Assembly (NCBI RefSeq): GCF_900100975.1
Contig: NZ_FNFX01000002.1
Span: forward strand, 434,001 to 498,000
Length of the DNA: 64,000 bases
DNA from: Methylophilus rhizosphaerae
Lineage (GTDB): Bacteria > Pseudomonadota > Gammaproteobacteria > Burkholderiales > Methylophilaceae
Direction of reading: 5' to 3'
The notes beneath the pieces were generated by a model that did not search any database, had not been told where the DNA came from, and saw nothing but the letters and a program-made list of their open reading frames with translations. A program made the translations under genes and the position numbers. How positions within the stretch are numbered: position 1 is the stretch's first letter; each line of letters begins with the position of its first letter. Positions 9,349 through 18,350 of this stretch are shown piece after piece.

Positions 9349-9386
9349 TCATATTTCTGGACACATGCATGACCTGGAGAGCTTAA

Positions 9387-11339
9387 ATGTACGAACAAAT
9401 CTCGCACTCTCTGTTGAATGATATTCTGCTGGAATTCAAGCAGCCCAAAGGGGAAGACTGGCGGCATTTCTATACCCGCCTGGGGGCTAATTTCTACGCC
9501 ATTCATTCCCTGTTCCAGCATTTGTACGGCCATCGCGACGACTTTAAAGCGCAAATGGGGAAGCTTGTGTCTGCCCTGGCGCAGTATTTTTCGCAACGTG
9601 CCCCACATTTAAGAAGCAAAGACCTGGAACGCGAAAAAAACCACGACTGGTTCATGCAACAGAAACTGGTCGGCATGGCGCTCTATTGCGAAGGCTTTGC
9701 CGGCAACTTGCAAAACATGCGTGAAAAGCTGCCCTATCTGCAGGAGTTGGGTATTAACCTGATACATATCCTGCCCATCCTGGATTGCCCCGAGAAACAA
9801 AATGATGGCGGCTATGCTGTCCGCGATTTCCGCAAAATTGACCCCCGTTACGGTACGCTGCAAGACCTGGATCAACTGGTGACTGCCATGCAGCAATGTG
9901 ACATGCTGCTGACACTGGACGTGGTGGTAAACCACACTTCAGACGAGCACGCCTGGGCCATGAAAGCCAAACAGGGCGAGCAGCAATACCAGGACTATTA
10001 CTATATGTATCCTGACCGCACCATGCCGGATATGTTTGAAGCTTCAATGCCGGAAGTGTTTCCGGAGCATGCGCCGGGCAGTTTCACCTTCAACCCGGAA
10101 ACCAATCAATGGGTCATGACGGTCTTCAACAATTACCAGTGGGATCTCAATTACACCAATCCGTCGGTGCTGATTGAAATGGTGGAAATCATTTTGTTCT
10201 GGGCCAATAAAGGCGTGGATATCCTGCGCCTGGACGCTGTGGCATTTTTGTGGAAAAAAATAGGCAGCAGTTGCCAGAACGAACGCGAAGCGCACCTGAT
10301 TCTGCAATTATTGAAAGACTGTTGCCAGGTCACCGCACCCGGCGTGATTTTTATTGCAGAAGCGATTGTCGCACCGATTGAAATCATCAAGTACTTTGGT
10401 GAGGATGCCATTAACGCCAAAGAGTGCGAAATCGCCTATAACGCCACGTTCATGGCCTTGCTCTGGGATGCCGTGGCGACGAAACGGACCCTGCTGCTCA
10501 CCAAAGGCGTGGAAGACCTGCCGGAAAAACTGGACCGGGCCACCTGGCTCAACTATGTACGCTGTCATGACGATATTGGCCTGGGGTTTAGCGACAAAGC
10601 CATTATTGAAGCAGGCTTTGAACCTGCCGCCCACCGCCACTTCCTGATTGAATACTATACAGGCCAGTATCCGGAGTCCAATGCCAGGGGCTTTGCTTTC
10701 GGCGTCAACCGGAAAACCGGCGATGCCAGGATCTCCGGCGCGCTGGCATCTCTGGCCGGCCTGGAAACAGCGCTGGCCAACAATGACCAACCAGCCATCG
10801 ACAATGCCATCCTGACGATTGTGTTACTGCACAACCTGATCATGTCCTTTGGCGGCATTCCGCTGCTTTACTATGGTGACTCTGTGGGTACCTTGAACAA
10901 TGACGGCTACCTGCAGGACTCTTCCAAAATGCACGATAACCGCTGGGTGCACAGACCAACGCTGGACTGGGATATGTTAGCCCTGAGAAACGAGCCAGGC
11001 ACAGTTCAACAACGCTTGTTCAGCCAGATCAGGCAGATGATCGCAATCCGCAAGGAAATTTCCGCCTTTGCCGACCTCAATAATCGCGACCTGATTGCCG
11101 TTGAAAATCCGCATTTGTTTGCATTCAGCCGCTATGTACAAACTGGCATGAACTCAAATGTGATTGTGGTTGCCAATTTTGATGCGGATGCGCAACGCGT
11201 GGAATTACCAGTTTTCAGGCAAAAAGGGTTGCTTAAAACAGAAGGTACACTGATTGATTTATGTACCGGGCAAACCGTACAGATAGAAGAAGACGCGCTG
11301 ATCATTCCAAAACTGACCGCTTACTGGTTACCGGGTTAA
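9387..11339 (+). CDS. ams: Amylosucrase (GH13)
   Basis: A 650-residue GH13 enzyme of usual amylosucrase length. The first 90 residues are the helical N domain. The barrel motifs are DVVVNHTSDEH (region I), DILRLDAVAFLWK with the nucleophile Asp (region II), VIFIAEAIV with the acid/base Glu (region III) and YVRCHDDIGLGF with the third Asp (region IV). GGIPLLYYGDSVGTLND-like sequence and a C-terminal beta domain complete it. The enzyme takes glucose from sucrose to extend alpha-1,4-glucan and releases fructose. With sps upstream it suggests that the cell both makes and recycles sucrose. The start ATG follows GGAGAGC at good spacing. Sucrose hydrolase, a close relative, is the main alternative. 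Confidence 0.9.
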   Translation: MYEQISHSLLNDILLEFKQPKGEDWRHFYTRLGANFYAIHSLFQHLYGHRDDFKAQMGKLVSALAQYFSQRAPHLRSKDLEREKNHDWFMQQKLVGMALYCEGFAGNLQNMREKLPYLQELGINLIHILPILDCPEKQNDGGYAVRDFRKIDPRYGTLQDLDQLVTAMQQCDMLLTLDVVVNHTSDEHAWAMKAKQGEQQYQDYYYMYPDRTMPDMFEASMPEVFPEHAPGSFTFNPETNQWVMTVFNNYQWDLNYTNPSVLIEMVEIILFWANKGVDILRLDAVAFLWKKIGSSCQNEREAHLILQLLKDCCQVTAPGVIFIAEAIVAPIEIIKYFGEDAINAKECEIAYNATFMALLWDAVATKRTLLLTKGVEDLPEKLDRATWLNYVRCHDDIGLGFSDKAIIEAGFEPAAHRHFLIEYYTGQYPESNARGFAFGVNRKTGDARISGALASLAGLETALANNDQPAIDNAILTIVLLHNLIMSFGGIPLLYYGDSVGTLNNDGYLQDSSKMHDNRWVHRPTLDWDMLALRNEPGTVQQRLFSQIRQMIAIRKEISAFADLNNRDLIAVENPHLFAFSRYVQTGMNSNVIVVANFDADAQRVELPVFRQKGLLKTEGTLIDLCTGQTVQIEEDALIIPKLTAYWLPG

Positions 11340-11362
11340 GCACTCATCACGCAAAGGGAAAA

Positions 11363-11854
11363 TTAATAGTCAATGCGCGTGGTCAGGCGTTTTTTCTGGT
11401 GTTGCCGGTATGCCAGTAACAGTATAATGCCAGCCACATTAGGGAACCAGATATACCAGGTCGACCACGGAATACCATCCACCTTGAAATCCGACACAGG
11501 CCAGAACATGGGAGTGGGAAAATATTGCAGGCTATGGAAAGGGAAATCCAGCATGATATGGAACGGCCAGGCCAGCATCGCAAACGCGATATCCTTACGC
11601 CAGATGGCGACCAGGCCGATGACCGCAAACGCAATCACAAAGCTATGCCCCACCGTATAGGCAGGATAAATCCAGCCGGGTAATGTCGCCAGCGCTGGTT
11701 TTCCCCACTGGTAAGTGCCGTCCATCACGCGCATGAAAAATAATGCGCCGAAAGAAATCAGGTCAGGCATGGCCCCCATCAGTGCCGCAAACTTTGGATA
11801 TTTGCGGAAGCCAAACAGGCCGTATCCCCACAGTGCGTGACTAAACGTATCCAT
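11363..11854 (-). CDS. Small membrane protein, DUF457/YdjM-like
   Basis: A 163-residue integral membrane protein. It starts MDTFSHALWGYGLFGF and has further conserved His/Asp residues in MGAMPDLISF, AYTVGHSFVIAF and WPFHIMLDFPFHS, a pattern of the YdjM/DUF457 membrane-bound metal-dependent hydrolase-like group. Four or five hydrophobic segments are visible. Enzyme activity has not been shown for most members, so no reaction is assigned. The ATG has a strong AGGAGAAGG site. It begins 17 bases after the glmM stop, so it is the last gene of the folP-glmM transcript and is convergent with amylosucrase. Confidence 0.6.
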   Translation of the reverse strand: MDTFSHALWGYGLFGFRKYPKFAALMGAMPDLISFGALFFMRVMDGTYQWGKPALATLPGWIYPAYTVGHSFVIAFAVIGLVAIWRKDIAFAMLAWPFHIMLDFPFHSLQYFPTPMFWPVSDFKVDGIPWSTWYIWFPNVAGIILLLAYRQHQKKRLTTRIDY

Positions 11855-11870
11855 GGCCTTCTCCTGGAAA

Positions 11871-13223
11871 TCAGGCGGCCAACTGGCGAATTACCGCTGC
11901 CAATTGCTCTGCCTGTGCTTGCACCAGCGCTTTGTCCAGCCCTTCGACCATGACGCGAATCTTGGGCTCGGTACCCGATGCACGCAATAACACACGACCC
12001 TGCCCATTGAGGATGGTTTCTGCCTGCTTGACTGCTTCCTGCACAGCCACCTGGTTTAAATCCAGTTTTTGCTGCGTCGTCACATTAATCAATACTTGCG
12101 GATAAAGCACCAGGCTCTCGCCAAGCTGCTGCAGGGTTTTACCGCTCTCACGCAAGGAGTGCAGCACTTGCAAGGCCGCAATGATGGCATCACCGCTGCT
12201 ATGCTTATCCAGGGTCAGGATATGGCCGGAATTTTCACCGCCCAGTTTCCAGTTCTTGCTTTGCAGCAATTCAAGCACATAACGGTCACCTACTTTGGCA
12301 CGGCCAAAAGGAATCTGGTGTTTCTGCAATGCATGTTCCAGTGCCAGGTTGGTCATTAATGTGCCAGCCACACCACCTTTCAGTTTACCTTTGGCATACA
12401 AACCCATGGCGATGATATACAGCAACTGATCACCATCCAGCAGATTGCCCGACCCATCCACCATCATGACACGGTCACCATCGCCATCAAAAGCAATGCC
12501 GAGATCGGCCTGATGCCCGACCACGGCTTTTTGCAGGGCCTGCGGATGGGTAGACCCTACGTTTTCATTGATATTGAGGCCATCCGGTTGATTGCCGATG
12601 GCGATTACCTCGGCCCCCAGCTCATGAAAAACTGGCGGTGCCACATGGTAAGTCGCACCATGTGCGCAATCCAGCACAATTTTCAGGCCACGCAAATCCA
12701 GGCGGGCAGGAAACGTGCTTTTACAGAACTCGATATAGCGACCGGCAGCATCATCCACACGCCTGGCTTTACCCAGGTTGGCAGAATCCATCACCTGCAT
12801 AGGCTTGCCCAGTTCGGCCTCAATCGCAAACTCCAGCTCGTCCGGCAGCTTGCTTCCCTGTGCGGAAAAAAACTTGATGCCGTTATCGTAATAGGGATTA
12901 TGGGAGGCCGAAATCACAATCCCCGCCTGGGCACGCAATGCACGCGTTAAATAAGCCACCGCCGGGGTCGGCATAGGGCCAGTTAATAGCACATCCACAC
13001 CTGCAGCGGATAAGCCAGCCTCCAGTGAAGCCTCAAGCATATAGCCGGAAATACGCGTATCTTTACCAATCAGCACCGTGGGGCGCTTGCCTTGCGGCAG
13101 ATGCTCATGGCTGGCAAGGACTCGGCCGGCGGCATAGCCCAGTTTCATGACAAACTCTGGATTAATCACACTCTCGCCGACACGTCCGCGAATACCATCT
13201 GTCCCAAAATATTGTTTACTCAT
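11871..13223 (-). CDS. glmM: Phosphoglucosamine mutase
   Basis: 450 residues, normal length. It interconverts glucosamine-6-phosphate and glucosamine-1-phosphate for UDP-GlcNAc, feeding peptidoglycan and lipid A. Motifs: [12 protein letters not shown] at the N-terminus, the phospho-serine loop [13 protein letters not shown] near residue 102, the metal loop AFDGDGDRV, the sugar loop GGENSGHI and the phosphate loop [13 protein letters not shown]. The order ftsH-folP-glmM is the same as in E. coli and many proteobacteria. Its start is 89 bases after the folP stop. Confidence 0.96.
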   Translation of the reverse strand: MSKQYFGTDGIRGRVGESVINPEFVMKLGYAAGRVLASHEHLPQGKRPTVLIGKDTRISGYMLEASLEAGLSAAGVDVLLTGPMPTPAVAYLTRALRAQAGIVISASHNPYYDNGIKFFSAQGSKLPDELEFAIEAELGKPMQVMDSANLGKARRVDDAAGRYIEFCKSTFPARLDLRGLKIVLDCAHGATYHVAPPVFHELGAEVIAIGNQPDGLNINENVGSTHPQALQKAVVGHQADLGIAFDGDGDRVMMVDGSGNLLDGDQLLYIIAMGLYAKGKLKGGVAGTLMTNLALEHALQKHQIPFGRAKVGDRYVLELLQSKNWKLGGENSGHILTLDKHSSGDAIIAALQVLHSLRESGKTLQQLGESLVLYPQVLINVTTQQKLDLNQVAVQEAVKQAETILNGQGRVLLRASGTEPKIRVMVEGLDKALVQAQAEQLAAVIRQLAA

Positions 13224-13312
13224 TGTGATGCTTTCTTATCTAACAGCCTGTGACCGGCTTGATGATATTTCAATCTTCCAATTGCCTGTTTAATTCAATT
13301 AAGCCCCTGGGC

Positions 13313-14137
13313 TTATTTAAGTGCAGCGACGACTTTCAGCGCTTCCACAGTTGCTTTCACGTCATGCACGCGCAACAAGTGTGCGCCTTGCATGCCACTG
13401 ACAACCGCGGCGGCGATACTTGCATAAAGGCGCGCATCGACATCATTGCCAGTCATTTGCCCCAGGACAGACTTGCGGGACAGCCCGACCAGCAGCGGAC
13501 AGCCCAGGTCGAGTAATTGTGGCAAGGCTTTGGCCAGCGCAATATTATGCGCGCGCGTTTTACCAAAACCAAACCCTGGATCCAGCATGATACGATCCTG
13601 CTGGATACCCGCTTGTAGACACGCATCCCGCTGGATACGCAGAAAGTCTTTGACCTCTGCCACCACATCCTCGTAGTGCGGATTATCCTGCATGGTTTGT
13701 GGTGTGCCTTGCATATGCATAATACAGACACCAGCATCGCTGGCGGCAATAATGTCCAGCGCCTCCGGTTCCTGTAGTCCGCGTACATCATTCACCATAC
13801 TGGCACCGGCAGCAATGGCGGCACGCATCACGGCCGGCTTATAGGTATCAATCGAAATCGGCACTGCAATATTGTGTGCCACCAGGGCCTCAATCACCGG
13901 AATCACGCGCCGCAGCTCCTCTTCGACCGTTACGGGCGCGGCATTGGGGCGTGTGGACTCGCCACCGATATCCAGAACGGCAGCACCCTCTTCAATCAGC
14001 TGTAAGGCGTGAGCAACTGCTACCTCAGCCTGTGTATATTTTCCGCCATCGGAAAAGGAGTCGGGCGTGACGTTGACAATGCCCATGACTTTTGGGGTGC
14101 CAACATCGAGAGTAAAGCGTCCACAGCGAAATTGCAT
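13313..14137 (-). CDS. folP: Dihydropteroate synthase
   Basis: About 274 residues. It condenses para-aminobenzoate with the pterin pyrophosphate in folate synthesis and is the sulfonamide target. Motifs: VMGIVNVTPDSFSDGG, DIGGESTRP, ISIDTYKP, MVNDVRG, DPGFGFGKT, VGLSRKSVLG and the C-terminal LLRVHDV. The open frame runs back to 14209, but that extension would translate through the ftsH terminator hairpin. ATG 14137 gives the family N-terminus MQFRCGRFTLDV, so I prefer it. The start lies only about 15 bases beyond the terminator. Confidence 0.95.
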   Translation of the reverse strand: MQFRCGRFTLDVGTPKVMGIVNVTPDSFSDGGKYTQAEVAVAHALQLIEEGAAVLDIGGESTRPNAAPVTVEEELRRVIPVIEALVAHNIAVPISIDTYKPAVMRAAIAAGASMVNDVRGLQEPEALDIIAASDAGVCIMHMQGTPQTMQDNPHYEDVVAEVKDFLRIQRDACLQAGIQQDRIMLDPGFGFGKTRAHNIALAKALPQLLDLGCPLLVGLSRKSVLGQMTGNDVDARLYASIAAAVVSGMQGAHLLRVHDVKATVEALKVVAALK

Positions 14138-14151
14138 AAATGGCGTTTCCA

Positions 14152-14182
14152 GAAAAACAAAGGCTGGCAAATGCCAGCCTTT
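14152..14182 (-). terminator. Intrinsic terminator between ftsH and folP
   Basis: On the minus strand AAAGGCTGGC, a four-base loop and GCCAGCCTTT form a perfect 10-bp stem (14159-14182), followed by GTTTTT (down to 14152). It lies just after the ftsH stop (14215) and just before the folP ATG (14137). folP-glmM must therefore depend on read-through or a promoter inside this space. Confidence 0.85.
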
Positions 14183-14214
14183 ATATTTTACCACCAAGCA
14201 CTCAGGCAAAAAAC

Positions 14215-16125
14215 TTAACTCTGATTTGCCTCATCACCTTTCGCGGTCGGTTGTGGCGAGGGGTTCACAATAGTACCACTGCCGCCACTACCACCCGTGG
14301 TGACAGGAGGGTTATTTTTTTGCTTGGGTGGACGCACCGGCAAGCCAGACATGATGTCATTGATCTGGTCCGCATCAATGGTTTCCATTTCCATCAATGC
14401 CTTGGTCATGGCTTCCACTTTGTCACGGTTGTCTTCCAGCAGTTTGCGGGCAATCGCATACTGTTCATCCAGAATACGGCGGATTTCTGCATCCACTTTT
14501 TGCTGAGTGGCTTCAGAGACCGTACGGGAAGACATACTACCCATCCAGGAATCCTGCTCACTACCGGCATACACCATGGTACCCAGTGCATCAGACATAC
14601 CAAACTTGGTCACCATGTCACGCGCCATTTTGGTCGCACGCTCAAAGTCATTCGAAGCGCCGGTAGACATTTGGTGCATGAAAATCTCTTCGGCAATACG
14701 GCCACCGAACAGGATGGAAATATCTTCCAGCATCTTGTCTTTATAGTTACTGATGCGGTCGTGCTCAGGCAATTGCCAGGTTAAGCCCAACGCCCAGCCA
14801 CGCGGCATAATCGTTACCTTATGTACCGGGTCTGCTTTAGGTAACAATTTGGCCACCACTGCATGGCCAGACTCGTGGTAAGCCGTATTCAGGCGCTCTT
14901 CCTCACGCATGATCATGGACTTACGCTCAGGACCCATGAAGATTTTGTCTTTGGCATCTTCAAAGTCCTGCATATCGACCGTGCGCTTGTTACGGCGTGC
15001 TGCAAACAAGGCTGCTTCATTGACCAGGTTGGCCAGATCTGCACCACTGAAACCTGGTGTACCACGCGCCAGGATATCTGCTCTCACATCCGGGTCAATA
15101 GGCACTTTGCGCATATGCACATTCAGGATTTGCTCACGACCCTTGATATCAGGCAAGCCCACCATGACCTGGCGGTCAAAGCGGCCTGGACGCAGCAATG
15201 CTTTGTCCAGGACGTCGGCACGGTTAGTTGCAGCAATCACAATCACGCCGGAGTTCGCTTCAAAGCCGTCCATCTCCACCAGCATCTGGTTCAAGGTCTG
15301 TTCGCGTTCATCATTACCGCCGCCGGTACCTGCACCACGATGGCGGCCCACTGCATCAATCTCGTCAATAAATACGATACAAGGTGAGTTTTTCTTGGCG
15401 GTTTCAAACATGTCACGCACACGTGCCGCACCAACACCGACAAACATTTCAACGAAATCAGAACCGGAAATGCTGAAGAACGGTACTTTGGCTTCACCGG
15501 CAATCGCACGTGCCAGCAGGGTCTTACCTGTCCCTGGAGGGCCTACCATCAATACCCCGCGTGGAATACGCCCACCCAGTTTCTGGAACTTGCTCGGATC
15601 TTTCAGGAATTCGACCAGTTCGGCCACTTCTTCCTTGGCTTCGTCGCAACCGGCGACATCTGCAAATGTGGTGCTGTTATTGGATTCGTCCAATTGGCGC
15701 GCCTTGCTCTTGCCAAACGAGAATGGGCCGCCGCCCTTGCCGCCACCCTGCATCTGGCGCATAAAGAAAATCCAGACCCCGATCAGCAGAATCATGGGGA
15801 ACCAGGACACGAAAATACTCATCAGCATGGATTCATGCTCTTCCGGTTTGGCTTCCACAATCACATTGTTTTTCAGCAGGTCGGACACCAGCCATGGATC
15901 GGATGGGGAGAAGGAGTCATAGCTTTTGCCTTCGTTGGTCGTTACATGCAGGGAACGGCCATCAATCTGCACCTTGGCAACTCGGCCATCTTTGACCTCT
16001 TGCATAAATTGCGAATAAACTACTTGCCCGCTGTTTCTGCCTGGGCCGTTGAATTGATTAAATACCGTCATCAGCAACAAGGCGATCGCTACCCAAATCG
16101 CGATATTTTTCAATAGATTATTCAA
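14215..16125 (-). CDS. ftsH: ATP-dependent zinc metalloprotease FtsH
   Basis: 636 residues. Inner-membrane AAA protease that removes damaged membrane proteins and regulators such as LpxC and sigma-32 in E. coli. Two N-terminal membrane segments (about 5-25 and 105-125) flank the periplasmic part. The AAA module has Walker A GPPGTGKT, Walker [11 protein letters not shown] and [11 protein letters not shown]. The zinc site is [11 protein letters not shown]. The C-terminus is a Pro/Gly-rich tail. The start codon is TTG, placed six bases after AAGGA, giving [12 protein letters not shown], which aligns with the E. coli start. A sigma-32-like promoter lies about 50 bases upstream. Confidence 0.97.
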   Translation of the reverse strand: MNNLLKNIAIWVAIALLLMTVFNQFNGPGRNSGQVVYSQFMQEVKDGRVAKVQIDGRSLHVTTNEGKSYDSFSPSDPWLVSDLLKNNVIVEAKPEEHESMLMSIFVSWFPMILLIGVWIFFMRQMQGGGKGGGPFSFGKSKARQLDESNNSTTFADVAGCDEAKEEVAELVEFLKDPSKFQKLGGRIPRGVLMVGPPGTGKTLLARAIAGEAKVPFFSISGSDFVEMFVGVGAARVRDMFETAKKNSPCIVFIDEIDAVGRHRGAGTGGGNDEREQTLNQMLVEMDGFEANSGVIVIAATNRADVLDKALLRPGRFDRQVMVGLPDIKGREQILNVHMRKVPIDPDVRADILARGTPGFSGADLANLVNEAALFAARRNKRTVDMQDFEDAKDKIFMGPERKSMIMREEERLNTAYHESGHAVVAKLLPKADPVHKVTIMPRGWALGLTWQLPEHDRISNYKDKMLEDISILFGGRIAEEIFMHQMSTGASNDFERATKMARDMVTKFGMSDALGTMVYAGSEQDSWMGSMSSRTVSEATQQKVDAEIRRILDEQYAIARKLLEDNRDKVEAMTKALMEMETIDADQINDIMSGLPVRPPKQKNNPPVTTGGSGGSGTIVNPSPQPTAKGDEANQS

Positions 16126-16174
16126 GGTGGTTCCTTAACTTAAAAACGAAAGGCGGGAATGTCCCTAATGGTAA

Positions 16175-16202
16175 GAATGGAGGCAAAACCAAAACTTTCA
16201 AG
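16175..16202 (-). promoter_or_regulatory. Sigma-32-type heat-shock promoter for ftsH
   Basis: On the minus strand CTTGAAA (16202-16196) is followed after 13 bases by CTCCATTC (16182-16175). The consensus heat-shock promoter is CTTGAAA, 13-14 bases, CCCCATNT. The predicted RNA start near 16168 leaves a leader of about 43 bases before the TTG of ftsH. ftsH is a known sigma-32 target in E. coli, which supports the reading. Confidence 0.65.
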
Positions 16203-16272
16203 CCTAATAACGCATTGTATACCCAATTTTTTTGCTTGTGCGGCGAAACTAAAGGTCAAAAATGGTTGCAAT

Positions 16273-16893
16273 TCAAGGTTTTCGATGCAGGCCGAGCAAA
16301 TATACTTCACTGCTACGGTCGCGTGAGGCTTTAGGCTTACGGGTCACCACTTTTTCAAACTGGCTGCGCATTTGTTTGACAATGTCATCAAACCCGCTAC
16401 CGATGAATACTTTGACCAGGAAATGCCCACCCGGTTTCAGCCATTGCTGGCAGAAATCCAGCGCCAACTCAGTCAAATAACTGGCACCTGCCTGGTCTAC
16501 ATCTTTCAGGCCACTCATATTCGGCGCCATGTCCGAGATCACAAGATCCACCAGTTTGTTATTCAGGCTACTCTCTAATTGTTGCAGCACGGACTCTTCG
16601 CGGAAGTCGCCACAGATAAATTCGACACCCGGAATCGGGTGCATTTCCAGGATGTCCAGCGCAATAACACGCCCCTGCCCTTTCAGACGCTGCACCGCGA
16701 CTTGTGACCAGCTGCCGGGTGTAGAACCCAAATCGACCACTGTCATGCCGGGCTTGATCAGTTTGTCTTTTTCATCGATTTCCAGCAGCTTGTATGCGGC
16801 CCGCGCGCGATAGCCCTCTTTCTGCGCGCGCTTGACGTATTCGTCATTCAAATGCTCTTGCATCCAGGCCTTGCTGGTTTTGGAAGGTTTCAT
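16273..16893 (-). CDS. rlmE: 23S rRNA U2552 2'-O-methyltransferase
   Basis: 206 residues, the FtsJ/RrmJ family. It methylates the ribose of U2552 in the A-loop of 23S rRNA within the 50S subunit. Motifs: [17 protein letters not shown], the SAM loop [41 protein letters not shown] and [13 protein letters not shown]. The catalytic K-D-K-E residues are all recognisable. rlmE-ftsH is a conserved gene order. It is divergent from yhbY with 51 bases between the start codons, again the usual arrangement. Confidence 0.95.
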   Translation of the reverse strand: MKPSKTSKAWMQEHLNDEYVKRAQKEGYRARAAYKLLEIDEKDKLIKPGMTVVDLGSTPGSWSQVAVQRLKGQGRVIALDILEMHPIPGVEFICGDFREESVLQQLESSLNNKLVDLVISDMAPNMSGLKDVDQAGASYLTELALDFCQQWLKPGGHFLVKVFIGSGFDDIVKQMRSQFEKVVTRKPKASRDRSSEVYLLGLHRKP

Positions 16894-16912
16894 AGAGTGA
16901 ATATTCGCTTCA

Positions 16913-16921
16913 TGCTAAAAT
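16913..16921 (+). promoter_or_regulatory. Possible extended -10 promoter for yhbY
   Basis: TGCTAAAAT matches the extended -10 form TGnTAnnAT and lies 24 bases before the yhbY ATG. No good -35 is present at the expected distance, which is tolerated by extended -10 promoters. Position between divergent genes supports it, but the call rests on a short match. Confidence 0.35.
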
Positions 16922-16944
16922 AAAGGATAATTTGAAGGAATCGC

Positions 16945-17253
16945 ATGCAATTAAACAGCAAACAAATCGCTTATTTACGTGGACTTGCCCACAATCTTAA
17001 CCCGGTCGTCATGATTGGTAATAATGGTCTGACCGAGGCTGTGTTGAAAGAGATCGACATCAGCCTGAATGCGCATGAATTAATCAAGGTGCAAGTGGCA
17101 GGCGATGACCGTGAATTGCGCAAATCCATCCTGAATGAAATCAGTGAAAAAGTCAGTGCGGCGCCTGTCCATCATATCGGTAAACAATTGGTATTTTACC
17201 GTGCCAGTGACACCATTAAAGCATCGGCTAAAATCGTCATTCCTAACGTTTGA
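16945..17253 (+). CDS. yhbY: YhbY-family RNA-binding protein (CRM domain)
   Basis: 102 residues, one CRS1-YhbY (CRM) domain. Family marks are LNSKQIAYLRGLAHNLNPVV, the GNNGLTEAVLKEID loop and HELIKVQVAG. YhbY-type proteins associate with pre-50S ribosomal particles. The gene has a GAAGGAA ribosome site, stands opposite rlmE, and is followed by a strong terminator, so it is monocistronic. Confidence 0.92.
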   Translation: MQLNSKQIAYLRGLAHNLNPVVMIGNNGLTEAVLKEIDISLNAHELIKVQVAGDDRELRKSILNEISEKVSAAPVHHIGKQLVFYRASDTIKASAKIVIPNV

Positions 17254-17272
17254 CAAGACCGCTGCATTGACT

Positions 17273-17301
17273 AAAAACGCGCAATCATTTGCGCGTTTTT
17301 T
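17273..17301 (+). terminator. Intrinsic terminator after yhbY
   Basis: AAAAACGCGCAA, a four-base loop and TTGCGCGTTTTTT make a long stem with an A-run before and a T-run after. It lies 20 bases beyond the yhbY stop and between convergent genes, so it may also serve the minus-strand DUF4149 gene. Confidence 0.88.
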
Positions 17302-17308
17302 ATGGGGG

Positions 17309-17764
17309 CTAGCTGGATTTAATCACCAGCCATAATCCCAGCAGGCATTCCACCATATACGCAATACTGGCTACACCATGCCAGGTCCTGAAGCGGCTGG
17401 CAAACACGCTTTGCATGACATCATTCGGCAAGGCACTGGCCTTGAGTTGCGCCAGCAAAGGCTGAATACCGAACTCACCCACCAGCACCAGTACCCACAT
17501 CACGAAGATGACCCAGAACAAGCCTTGCTTCAGCGCGGAAAAACCTTCTCCAGCCAGTCGTTGCAGCAACAGCCATAAGCCACTGGCCATACCAATATAA
17601 CTGACGATGGTGAACAGCTTGCCAGCAACCAGCCCTGCCAGTTGGCGATCGGCAATGGTCTGGAACAGCACGCTGGCAGTGATGGCTGTCATCCATAATG
17701 CCCCCACCCACAACGTGAGCACTACCGGGGTCAGCCATCCTGTCAGTCCTGTTTTGCGTGCCAT
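17309..17764 (-). CDS. DUF4149 integral membrane protein
   Basis: 151 residues with four hydrophobic segments (about 11-30, 45-67, 80-100, 128-148). The pattern WVGALWMTAITASVLFQ, then a second helix pair and FRTWHGVASIAYMVECLLGL, fits the DUF4149 family, which often lies beside greA or yhbY in betaproteobacteria. The function is unknown. It follows greA by 11 bases on the same strand and is probably co-transcribed with it. Confidence 0.75.
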   Translation of the reverse strand: MARKTGLTGWLTPVVLTLWVGALWMTAITASVLFQTIADRQLAGLVAGKLFTIVSYIGMASGLWLLLQRLAGEGFSALKQGLFWVIFVMWVLVLVGEFGIQPLLAQLKASALPNDVMQSVFASRFRTWHGVASIAYMVECLLGLWLVIKSS

Positions 17765-17775
17765 GTCAGTCTTCT

Positions 17776-18258
17776 TTAAATATAAAGCACTTCTATAATT
17801 TCATACTCTTTGATGCCGCCCGGTGATTGCACTTCGGCAACTTCACCCTCAGATTTGCCAATCAGGCCACGCGCAATCGGTGAGCTGACGGAAATCTTGC
17901 CATTTTTGATATCGGCTTCATCTTCACCGACGATCTGGTAAGTTTTGGCATCACCCGAATCCAGGTCTTCAAAGCGTACAGTCGCGCCAAACACGACGCG
18001 GCCATCCGCGTTCAGCATGGTTGGGTCAATAATCTGCAGGTTGGACAACTTGCCTTCCAGTTCGGCAATACGACCCTCAATAAAGCTCTGGCGCTCTTTG
18101 GCTGACTCATACTCTGCGTTCTCGGACAAATCGCCTTGCGCACGGGCTTCGGCAATCGCCTGGATGATATTAGGGCGGTCAACCGCACGCAAACGTTGTA
18201 ATTCTTCCTTGAGTAATTCTGCACCACGTACGGTGACAGGAATCTGATGTACTGCCAT
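17776..18258 (-). CDS. greA: Transcription elongation factor GreA
   Basis: 160 residues, usual length. It rescues backtracked RNA polymerase by stimulating transcript cleavage. The coiled-coil tip carries the acidic pair in [13 protein letters not shown], and the C-terminal FKBP-like domain has [15 protein letters not shown]. The frame is open to 18303, but that extension covers a terminator hairpin and would begin with an unlikely hydrophobic stretch. ATG 18258 gives the standard [12 protein letters not shown]. It lies about 27 bases after the carB terminator. Confidence 0.95.
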   Translation of the reverse strand: MAVHQIPVTVRGAELLKEELQRLRAVDRPNIIQAIAEARAQGDLSENAEYESAKERQSFIEGRIAELEGKLSNLQIIDPTMLNADGRVVFGATVRFEDLDSGDAKTYQIVGEDEADIKNGKISVSSPIARGLIGKSEGEVAEVQSPGGIKEYEIIEVLYI

Positions 18259-18285
18259 AACATAAACCCTGAAAAAGTTAAGTAT

Positions 18286-18324
18286 AAAAAAAATAAACCA
18301 CACCCGGATGAGCGTGGCTTATTT
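18286..18324 (-). terminator. Intrinsic terminator between carB and greA
   Basis: On the minus strand AAATAAGCCACGC pairs with GTGTGGTTTATTT across an eight-base loop (18291-18324), with G-T wobbles, followed by a T-run at 18290-18286. It starts 27 bases past the carB stop. Transcripts of greA must read through it or start inside the short space after it. Confidence 0.8.
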
Positions 18325-18350
18325 CAATATCAATGTAAGCCTAGTTTAAG

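Noticed and set aside
14137-14209. Longer folP start
   Set aside because: It would translate through the ftsH terminator hairpin and adds residues not seen in the family.
14909-15922. 337-residue open frame on the plus strand
   Set aside because: Antisense of ftsH; Ser/Pro/Arg-rich shadow sequence without protein-like features.
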